From contig JAEUSU010000030.1 in the NCBI GenBank assembly GCA_016788635.1, positions 1 through 33,008 of the forward strand: DNA of 33,008 nt. Direction: 5' to 3'. The notes beneath the pieces are model-generated. The model saw only the letters and a list, made by a program, of their open reading frames with translations, searched no databases and was not told the origin of the DNA. The stretch comes from Flavobacteriales bacterium. GTDB taxonomy: Bacteria; Bacteroidota; Bacteroidia; Flavobacteriales_F; PHOS-HE28. The translations under genes were made by a program, and so were the position numbers. Positions 25,652 to 33,008 of this stretch are shown here, piece by piece (within the stretch, counting starts at the first letter, position 1; each line of letters begins with the position of its first letter).

Positions 25652-28600
25652 ATGTGGTGCGCTAGTGTGATCATCCTCACAGTTTTCCCTCTACCCGTCA
25701 ATGCCCAAAGCGGCATCGGCCCATCTGTGGAGTGGCGGGATATCATGGTGCCGACCTTTACCTCGCCATGGGGTAAGAAGTACACTTGGGATCAGGGTGC
25801 ACTGAACTATAGCTCTTCGCAAGTCACCACGGCCGCACCGATCACGCCCGCCAGCAGCGGAGAGGATTGGTGGTTTGCGCATTGTAATCTATACGACGGC
25901 AGCAACAACCTTATTGGGTATGCCGCCGCCGGGTACAATACCATCCCGAATTGGGGTTATGAGGATCAGGCAGGATGTTTCAAGGCAAAGATTGAGAATA
26001 TACCAGGCGTCACTGAGGATCCCAAGCCACAGGAGTTTGAAACATGGCAGCACCGGAAAGGTGCACTTCGGCAATGGATCGCGCGGTTCGACCTCGGAGG
26101 GAATATGGTCTGGTGCCGGAGCTACATGCCCGGGGTGCTTTATGGTGTCACCCAGGCGGAGGACGGATCCATAGTAGCTGTTGGTGAAGCGAGCGCCAAC
26201 CGTCGCAGCGAAGACTACCAGAACCCCGGTGTGAACCAATGGCCGATCACCTACAACCCGGGCCTAACCACCTCCGGCGATCTCACCGGTCTCGACTGCA
26301 GTACTTCTGGCCTGGGGCAGCTGGCGTTGAAGAATACGGTTATCAAGGTAGCTCTGAACGGCCAGGTGGTCTGGCAGCACTTCTACGGTATACCATTAGC
26401 GAATACAGATGGCTGGGGTACAAGTGGACGAGGTTGGGCGATCAAGGCGGCGGATGTGGCCGGTTCACCCGGCTTTTACGTTACCGCGTCCGGTGGCACA
26501 GGCACGGGTGGGCCTTCAGGGGAGCATCCCTACCTGATGCGGCTCGATGCGGATGGAACGGTGGTCGATCGGCATGTCTTCTTTGCAGGGGACCCGGCCC
26601 TTGGGGCCATCGGCGTATCGAGTGTGGGCATCATCAGGCCTTTTGGCTTGGACCTTCGTGAGGTAGGTGGGCAGCAGCGCGTCGCCGTCAGCGGGCAGAT
26701 CGGACAGGTTGGGGTCAACAACCGGGCCTTTGTTTGGTACATGAATGACGCTGGCAATGCACCCTTTTCAGTGACCACCGCACAAGTGACCAACTCGTTG
26801 CAGTTGCTCCCACATCACAGCACTAGCTTACAGCAGCATTGCTCGGGTGTGGTGCTTGCGGAAGCAGGTGGATCACCCGTGGTCATTTGGCCCGTGCTGG
26901 CGGATTACATCATAGGGGACGTTTTTGCAGGCCGTAGCGTAGCTACACTGAAGGTGCATCGGATCGATCCGCCCTCCAATGCGATCACTTGGACAAGCAA
27001 CTTGGGTGAGGTGCGCGCCTATGATCTCCAGGCTGATGGTGTCTTCACCAGTGATGGTGAGGTGGCCATGGTAAGTTCAAAGTGGTCGCCCCCCTTCAAC
27101 GTGGGCAACCCGTTCCGGTGGGATGATCTTCCGTCGGGCACCCAGACATGCATCAGCAGCGACTTTCCGAGCGATTGGTCCACCACCGAGAACTACGACT
27201 ATTGGAAGACCGATGCCTATGTGGCGAAGCTCAAATTAAGCACCGGTCAGCTGATCTGGACGGCCACTTTCGACTCAGACCCCGCTACTGACCACGGCTG
27301 CTGGCCGGACGACATCCGCAAGCAGGAGTGCATGTACAAGATCACCGAGGCCGATGATGGTGGACTGGTGGTGAGTGGCAATACAAGCCACAACTTCGAT
27401 GATGGCTACCTGGCGAAGTTAAAGAGTGACTGCCAGAGCAAATTGGCTTATGAGAATCTGCCACTGGATGCGTTCGGCACACATGTCCTAACGGCAGACC
27501 AGATCTGGAACACGGATAAGAACATCGTGGGCCGCTTGGTGATCCCTGCAGGCCGAACCTTGACGGTGACCGGGGGCGCCACCATCCGCTTTGCCGATTC
27601 CGAGCAGATGCAGTGGCCCACCCAACTGATCGTGCAACCTGGGGGTAGGTTGGTCATGGACGCGGGGGCTAAGCTCTCGGGCCTCAACGGGGCTTGCCCT
27701 GCAAGCATGTGGGATGGTGTTCAGGTTCGCGGTAATTACTTCGCAGGGCAAAGCCCGAGCACCAACCAAGGCCATGTGCGCATGGGAAGCGGTGCCACCA
27801 TTGAACATGCCCGCACCGGCTTGCTCGCGGCCTGGGGCGATCCCGGCGACCCCTTGGGCGCCATCATCAAGGAAAGTACCGGGGGGCTCATTCAGGCCAC
27901 TGATGCCGTTTTCCGCAATAACCGCTACGACGTTGTTTTTCGCCCCTTCGAGAATCGCACCTCTCAAGGCACGGTCATCGCCAACCGCAGTTCCTTCACG
28001 CGGTGTCAGTTCATCACGCAGGGGGATCTGAACAATGCCGACCTCCACCCCAAGGACCACGTGGCCATGGCCGCTGTTCGTGGTGTGCAGTTCCGGGGTT
28101 GCACATTCACCAATTCCATCATGGGCAGCACCTATGATCTGCCATTCGAGCAGGGCACAGGCATCCACTCCATGAACAGCAGTTTCATTGTGGGCAATGA
28201 CTGCAATGTTATTCTTCCCTACGGAACCCCATGCCCACCTGCGAACACCACGTCCACTGCATTCACCAACCTACATCGTGGCATACTGGCCACCACCTTC
28301 GATCCAAGCCGCACCTTCAGCGTGAGCGATGCCACCTTCACCGGCACCAACTACGGCATCCGCATGGAAGGCATCCAGGACGCGGCCATTCATCGCAACA
28401 CCTTTGAGGTACCCGAGCCCATCACACCGGGCATCGTGGGAACGGTATACGGCATCTATAGCGACCAATGCACCGGCTACAGCATCCAGGAGAACGCCTT
28501 CCTTACCACCCAGCCCGGTGGGCTGAACAAGAAGGTGGGCCTGGTGATCAAGGACAGCGGCCCATACTACAACACCTTTTACAACAACACCTTTGAGAAC

Positions 28601-30139
28601 CTCTACACGGGCAGTATCATCGAAGGCAAGAACGCCGTCGTGGACGAGACGATCGGCTTGGAGGTGAAGTGCAACGACTATGGGCTCGCCGAAGCCAACG
28701 CCTTCGATGTGGCGCTTACAGGCAGCTTCGTGCGGGTGCAGGCATCGCAGGGAACCTTTATCGCCAACCCAGGCGACCAGAATGAATGGAGTAACCCTGC
28801 TGGCAACCGCTTCAGCCTCTTGCACGACGGCACCGGCCACCCCGAAGAGGACTGGTTCGTGGAGGACCTCAGCACCTTCGTGGAGTATTTCCATCACACG
28901 GCCACATTCGGCAACCGCACGCGACCTGCCTATCATGACATGGATTGGCTCTTTCCCAACGACCAAAGCGTATTCTGGCCAACAGATCGTAACCTGACCT
29001 GCCCCAGCCGACTGGAAAGCGGCGGACACGAAGTGAAGCGGCTAACGGCAGAACAGGAGCATGATGAGTATGGCGACAGCAAGGATGCCTATGACGCCAC
29101 CAAGGATGATGGGGATACGTACAGCTTGCTCGGTTATGTGAGTGACCCGGCGCACATCAGCGCCCAGGTGCGCAATGCTCTGCAGAGCGTGGCGCCCAAG
29201 GTGAGCACCGAGGTGTGGCAAGCGGCCTTCGAGCGCAGCCCGGCCATGAGCGCCTGGCACCTTACGCAAGCCCTGTTGAGCAATAGCCCCTTACAGGGTG
29301 AAGTGCTGAAGATGGTGGAGTACTACGGCCTCCCCGAGCCTTATGCGAACTTGGTGTACAGCGCCCAAAGCGGCGAAGTGAACAGCCTGAGCCTGCTTCA
29401 AAGCGCCATGGCCATCCATGGCGGGGCCAAGAGCGAAGCACTGAGCGACCTTGGCCGTATGACCTGGCTGGACAGCTTGAACTTCGCCGCCTATCTCGAC
29501 AGCCTGCTCTTGATCCATGGAGAGGTGCCTGGTTGGAACAGTGCATTGGCGGAAAGTGGCGTGCTCGCGGCCAAAGGGCAATACAGCGCCCTTGTGTTCC
29601 TTGCCGAGAACGAAGCGCTCAGCAGCGAAAGCCCGGAGCTCTATGACCTGCTGAAGCGCTTCGCCGTAGCCGAGCAGAACGCGGGATGGGATGATGCGGC
29701 CACAGTGGATCTTGCGTGGCTTGCACAACTGGCCGCACAGCGTGACCTGCAGGGAAGCGCCCAGGCCAACGCGTGGTTGCATGCCTTGGGCACCGACCTC
29801 CCCGAAGAGATCATCCTTCTGCCTGGAGAGGGTCCAAAGAGCATGGGGCAGCGCTCCAACGCAAACGCTATCGCCTGGGAAACCGGCATTGCATTGGAGG
29901 TATTCCCAAATCCCAGCAGCGGGCCGGTCTTCGCAGTAGTAGAGGTGCCGGAGGAGGTTGAACAGGCTGAGATACGCCTTGCAGACGTGCGTGGCCGGAT
30001 CCTCCAAGTCAGACGGCTTAGTGGTGGACCTGGCTTCATCACGCTGAATACCGAGAGCCTTGCTCCGGGCCTGTACATGGCCGAAGTCCGGTTGGATGGC
30101 CACCGTGTGGCCCAAGCCAAGGTGATCATTCAGCGCTGA
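25652..30139 (+). CDS. Giant secreted protein with beta-helix region and T9SS type A tail (possible phase-variable start)
   Basis: The open frame encodes 1495 residues from the ATG at 25652. The probable natural start is the ATG at 25593, presently out of frame because of the 16-C tract. From 25652 the signal lacks positive charges (MWCASVIILTVFPLPVNAQ); the upstream start would add RNVTR. Residues about 20-590 hold repeated beta elements (FDLGGNMVWCRSY, VALNGQVVWQHFYG, LKLSTGQLIWTATF) like propeller-type repeats. Residues about 595-1015 look like a right-handed parallel beta-helix (LVIPAGRTLTVTGGATIRF, FKNN/IHRN-type turns). Residues about 1125-1400 are helical. The tail from LEVFPNPSSG (about 1410) is a type A sorting domain, so the protein should be exported by T9SS and attached to the surface. 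Its ligand is unknown. Confidence 0.88.
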   Translation: MWCASVIILTVFPLPVNAQSGIGPSVEWRDIMVPTFTSPWGKKYTWDQGALNYSSSQVTTAAPITPASSGEDWWFAHCNLYDGSNNLIGYAAAGYNTIPNWGYEDQAGCFKAKIENIPGVTEDPKPQEFETWQHRKGALRQWIARFDLGGNMVWCRSYMPGVLYGVTQAEDGSIVAVGEASANRRSEDYQNPGVNQWPITYNPGLTTSGDLTGLDCSTSGLGQLALKNTVIKVALNGQVVWQHFYGIPLANTDGWGTSGRGWAIKAADVAGSPGFYVTASGGTGTGGPSGEHPYLMRLDADGTVVDRHVFFAGDPALGAIGVSSVGIIRPFGLDLREVGGQQRVAVSGQIGQVGVNNRAFVWYMNDAGNAPFSVTTAQVTNSLQLLPHHSTSLQQHCSGVVLAEAGGSPVVIWPVLADYIIGDVFAGRSVATLKVHRIDPPSNAITWTSNLGEVRAYDLQADGVFTSDGEVAMVSSKWSPPFNVGNPFRWDDLPSGTQTCISSDFPSDWSTTENYDYWKTDAYVAKLKLSTGQLIWTATFDSDPATDHGCWPDDIRKQECMYKITEADDGGLVVSGNTSHNFDDGYLAKLKSDCQSKLAYENLPLDAFGTHVLTADQIWNTDKNIVGRLVIPAGRTLTVTGGATIRFADSEQMQWPTQLIVQPGGRLVMDAGAKLSGLNGACPASMWDGVQVRGNYFAGQSPSTNQGHVRMGSGATIEHARTGLLAAWGDPGDPLGAIIKESTGGLIQATDAVFRNNRYDVVFRPFENRTSQGTVIANRSSFTRCQFITQGDLNNADLHPKDHVAMAAVRGVQFRGCTFTNSIMGSTYDLPFEQGTGIHSMNSSFIVGNDCNVILPYGTPCPPANTTSTAFTNLHRGILATTFDPSRTFSVSDATFTGTNYGIRMEGIQDAAIHRNTFEVPEPITPGIVGTVYGIYSDQCTGYSIQENAFLTTQPGGLNKKVGLVIKDSGPYYNTFYNNTFENLYTGSIIEGKNAVVDETIGLEVKCNDYGLAEANAFDVALTGSFVRVQASQGTFIANPGDQNEWSNPAGNRFSLLHDGTGHPEEDWFVEDLSTFVEYFHHTATFGNRTRPAYHDMDWLFPNDQSVFWPTDRNLTCPSRLESGGHEVKRLTAEQEHDEYGDSKDAYDATKDDGDTYSLLGYVSDPAHISAQVRNALQSVAPKVSTEVWQAAFERSPAMSAWHLTQALLSNSPLQGEVLKMVEYYGLPEPYANLVYSAQSGEVNSLSLLQSAMAIHGGAKSEALSDLGRMTWLDSLNFAAYLDSLLLIHGEVPGWNSALAESGVLAAKGQYSALVFLAENEALSSESPELYDLLKRFAVAEQNAGWDDAATVDLAWLAQLAAQRDLQGSAQANAWLHALGTDLPEEIILLPGEGPKSMGQRSNANAIAWETGIALEVFPNPSSGPVFAVVEVPEEVEQAEIRLADVRGRILQVRRLSGGPGFITLNTESLAPGLYMAEVRLDGHRVAQAKVIIQR

Positions 30140-30142
30140 GCC

Positions 30143-31690
30143 ATGCGCAAGGCGTTCACAGCGGCTACGCTGCTTGTTGGAGCCTTGGCATTGGGCCAAG
30201 GGTTCAATGAGCGATACGATGCATTCGGATGGGGATACGCTCAGACAGGCTTCGGGATTGAGCTCGTGCCTGGCGGGTACGCGACCATCTCAACAAGTAG
30301 TGACTATGACAGCATCGCTCCAGGATTGTGGCAGTTCCATGCATCCGTACTGCTCACTTGGCTCGATGGCAACGGCCTGAAGACAAACGAACGCCGAAGT
30401 TGGAGGGAAATGCACAGTGCTTTTGCTGGTTGGGCGAATTGTTGCGATACCATCCCCGGTGGTGGATTCGTGGTCGGAGGCTCTAGCGAAGACAGCTTGG
30501 GCAACGACGAAGTCTACCTGATGCGCTTCGATGCCTTAGGCGACACGCTTTGGACCAAGGTATTCGGTGATCCCAACTTGGACTACTACTACGGTGGCCG
30601 GCAGGTGAAGCGCACCACCGATGGCGGCTTCCTTATAGTGGGGGATACCGATCAGGGTGGCTCCGTTCGTGGTTTCGCCATCCGGACCGACGAACAGGGG
30701 AATGAGCAATGGAGAAGGTTCTACGGGTGGGGCAGCGCTTGGAACGATGCCTTCCTCTCTGCAGGGCTGGGAGCGAACGGGGATCTGTTCATGGGCGGTA
30801 CGCGGAATCTCTCATTCACCGATAACGAGTTCTGGTTGCAGCGCACCGACAGTTTGGGCAATGTGCGATGGAGCGTGAGTTGGGGCGGCCCCTATGACGA
30901 AGGAGCTTGTCAGATCACCGTGCTCGATGACGGGCATGTGCTGAACTTCAGCGGTATCGGTCACGGACCGAACTACCAGCCCAGCAGGGTTTACATGGCC
31001 AAGCTCGACAGCGCAAATGGTTCCATCATTTGGGAGCATGAGTATGGGCAGGCGGCTCCGAACACCCTGTTGCTGGCCGGCAAGGAATGCCCCAATGGCG
31101 ATCTCATCGGCGCGGGCGGCAGCTTTGTGAGCACCGGACCGAACAATGATAAGGGTGTGCTGCTACGCACCACCAGCACAGGCGACAGCCTGTGGATGTT
31201 CACCTACTACTACCAGGACAGCATCATCAGCAACGGGCAAGGCCGCTTCTACGACGTGCTGCCCACGGCTGATGGCGGCTTCATCGCGGCGGGGGTGGCT
31301 CGCAATCCGGTGGGCGGCCCGTACCCTCCCGGCTACAGCCAGGACACTTGGGTCGTGAAGGTGGACAGCCTGGGCTGCATCGTGCCCGGCTGCAACAGTG
31401 TGGGCATCTCCGAGCAGGCCACTAACCTGCTGGATGCGATCAGCATCTTCCCCAACCCGGCGCATGACGGGCAGCAGGTCACCGTGCAGCTCACCTTGCC
31501 GCCCAGCGTGGCGCACCTGCCCTTGCAGTTGAGCGTGGTGGGTATGGATGGGCGGGTGATCCATCAGCAGCGGATCGCAGGCAATGACGCGCACCAGCTC
31601 GCGTTACCAGCTGTGAGCGCTGGCTTGTACTATATCCACCTGGCAGCAGATGGCAAGTGGTTGACAGGAGGTAAACTTATGATCCAATGA
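30143..31690 (+). CDS. Secreted beta-propeller-like protein with T9SS type A tail
   Basis: This encodes 515 residues. The ATG lies 3 bases after the stop of the giant protein gene. The signal peptide is MRKAFTAATLLVGALALGQG. Repeats of the kind TTDGGFLIVGDTDQGG, PTADGGFIAAGVAR, GGGFVVGGSSED, each followed by a YLMRFDALGDTLWTKVFG-like strand, indicate a beta-propeller of the Bacteroidota delta-60-like group, similar in style to the first part of the upstream protein. The final 85 residues (ISIFPNPAHDGQQVTVQL to GGKLMIQ) are a type A sorting tail. The stop overlaps the next start (ATGA). It probably acts at the cell surface alongside its neighbours, with unknown function. Confidence 0.9.
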   Translation: MRKAFTAATLLVGALALGQGFNERYDAFGWGYAQTGFGIELVPGGYATISTSSDYDSIAPGLWQFHASVLLTWLDGNGLKTNERRSWREMHSAFAGWANCCDTIPGGGFVVGGSSEDSLGNDEVYLMRFDALGDTLWTKVFGDPNLDYYYGGRQVKRTTDGGFLIVGDTDQGGSVRGFAIRTDEQGNEQWRRFYGWGSAWNDAFLSAGLGANGDLFMGGTRNLSFTDNEFWLQRTDSLGNVRWSVSWGGPYDEGACQITVLDDGHVLNFSGIGHGPNYQPSRVYMAKLDSANGSIIWEHEYGQAAPNTLLLAGKECPNGDLIGAGGSFVSTGPNNDKGVLLRTTSTGDSLWMFTYYYQDSIISNGQGRFYDVLPTADGGFIAAGVARNPVGGPYPPGYSQDTWVVKVDSLGCIVPGCNSVGISEQATNLLDAISIFPNPAHDGQQVTVQLTLPPSVAHLPLQLSVVGMDGRVIHQQRIAGNDAHQLALPAVSAGLYYIHLAADGKWLTGGKLMIQ

Positions 31691-32448
31691 GCCGAACACA
31701 GCCTTTCAACTCGCGTGGCCGGTCTTTGCCGCTTGCGGTCAGCTTCTCGAACGTGTTGTCGCTCGTTGCGTTCGTGTTCTTGTTGCTCCCTTTCCAGGCC
31801 CACGCGGGTGATGACGATTGCGTGGTGCGCTTCAGTGTGGGCAAGGTGGATACGAACGGCCAGTACACCATGATCGAGGAGTACTTCTCATGGGTGGGCA
31901 ACTTCCTCACGGTGGAGGTCCAACCTGGTGAATTGGTACGGTTATTCCGCCGGTGCCCCGGTTGTGTGCTATGCCCCACTTCCGTCGGCATCGAGCGCAG
32001 GATGGGCGACCCCCTGAGCTATGCCACCTTGTCGGATCCAGTGCTGGATACCCTTCCCATTCATTCCACCATCCCAACGGATCTGTCCACCCCGGGCTCC
32101 TATCACCTACGTGGTCTGTGGTTGGCTTCCGGTGGGAACTTCTACTATTATGCCACGCTCGCCTTGCGGATCGTGGAGGTACAGGTTGCAACGGGCATTC
32201 CTGCGCGCGATCCATTTGATCTGCAGGTGCATCAGGAAGGTGGTGTCTTGGTGATCACGGGTGCGTCGGCGGGAGAGGTGACCTTGCATGACATGACCGG
32301 GAGGCTTCAGCTGCGGGAAGGTCTGGCTGTTACCACGGGTCGCACATTGTTATCGGTGCAGGACCTTCCGTCGGGCATTTACGTTGTGCGCATCGTATCA
32401 GCTGGGATGATAAGGCAGCGAAAGGTGTATATCCACCGATCGCCTTGA
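31687..32448 (+). CDS. Small secreted protein with T9SS type A-like tail
   Basis: This encodes 253 residues and starts in an ATGA overlap with the preceding gene. The signal peptide has a long polar n-region with a hydrophobic core (NVLSLVAFVFLLLPFQAHA). The mature part is beta-rich, with a Cys cluster RRCPGCVLCPTSVG near 95-108 that could bind a metal or form disulfides. The C-terminus (ITGASAGEVTLHDMTGRLQL, LSVQDLPSGIYVVRIVSAG) is a type A-like sorting tail without a clear VYPNP start. It is the last gene of the three-gene operon and is followed by an imperfect terminator. No function was recognised for the N-terminal part. Confidence 0.82.
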   Translation: MSRTQPFNSRGRSLPLAVSFSNVLSLVAFVFLLLPFQAHAGDDDCVVRFSVGKVDTNGQYTMIEEYFSWVGNFLTVEVQPGELVRLFRRCPGCVLCPTSVGIERRMGDPLSYATLSDPVLDTLPIHSTIPTDLSTPGSYHLRGLWLASGGNFYYYATLALRIVEVQVATGIPARDPFDLQVHQEGGVLVITGASAGEVTLHDMTGRLQLREGLAVTTGRTLLSVQDLPSGIYVVRIVSAGMIRQRKVYIHRSP

Positions 32449-32454
32449 ACGAAT

Positions 32455-32481
32455 GAAGGGCACCCCATCGGAGCGCCCTTC
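32455..32481. terminator. Imperfect terminator-like hairpin at the end of the T9SS operon
   Basis: GAAGGGC (32455-32461) pairs with GCCCTTC (32475-32481). The longer right arm GAGCGCCCTTC is identical to that of the terminator after lpxD, while the left arm has changed. No strong T-run follows, so efficiency is uncertain. Confidence 0.5.
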
Positions 32482-32530
32482 GTCGGTTCATGCTTCGTGG
32501 CCGCCTCAGAGCGTGTCGTGATTCTGCTGC

Positions 32531-33008
<478 letters not shown>

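Overview
The window looks like chromosome from a high-GC member of the Bacteroidota, probably Flavobacteriales-like. Three signs support this. At least seven genes encode secreted proteins with, or probably with, type IX secretion (T9SS) sorting tails of type A or type B. Several genes have the Bacteroidota promoter element TAnnTTTG close to the start codon. The order DUF4271, hemD, rnpA, yidD, S41 peptidase is typical of the phylum. No rRNA, tRNA, CRISPR array, transposase or phage gene was seen.

Layout. 1-631: the 3' end of class I ribonucleotide reductase large subunit and a strong terminator. 632-2900: a gene-poor stretch, a small lipoprotein, and a BlaI/BlaR-type repressor-sensor pair (the sensor has a TonB-like C-terminal domain) with an overlapping two-dyad operator. 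3047-6442: a T9SS type B adhesin-like protein, a small T9SS type A-like protein, and a collagen-like protein ending in four exact 40-residue repeats. 6458-8237: a CMD/AhpD-like protein divergent from a PagL-type lipid A deacylase. 8247-11912: a large secreted CotH-kinase, lamin-tail T9SS protein. 12057-13318: a LuxR-type response regulator lacking its phosphoacceptor aspartate, then a small exported protein. 13399-14625: glutaryl-CoA dehydrogenase. 14720-20093: a run of co-directional genes (DUF4271, hemD, rnpA, yidD, S41 peptidase, O-antigen ligase-like). 20096-25244: aspS, a lipoprotein, a Cys-rich T9SS protein, PPK2 and lpxD.

25245-33008 is the most unusual part. It is a tightly packed three-gene T9SS operon of about 6.9 kb. 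It lies between a degenerate fragment of the 4-hydroxyphenylpyruvate dioxygenase 3' end (25313-25495) and the real hppD 3' end (32597 to the window edge). The first operon gene encodes a protein of about 1500 residues. A run of 16 C bases sits between a well-placed promoter and ATG (25593) and the signal-peptide core. With 16 C the upstream ATG is out of frame; with 14 or 17 C it gives a complete signal peptide. This is a candidate ON/OFF phase-variable surface-protein operon, though a homopolymer sequencing error must be excluded.

Functional themes are outer-membrane remodelling (PagL, LpxD, O-antigen ligase-like), T9SS surface display and central housekeeping. Calls come from reading motifs by eye; no database search was possible.
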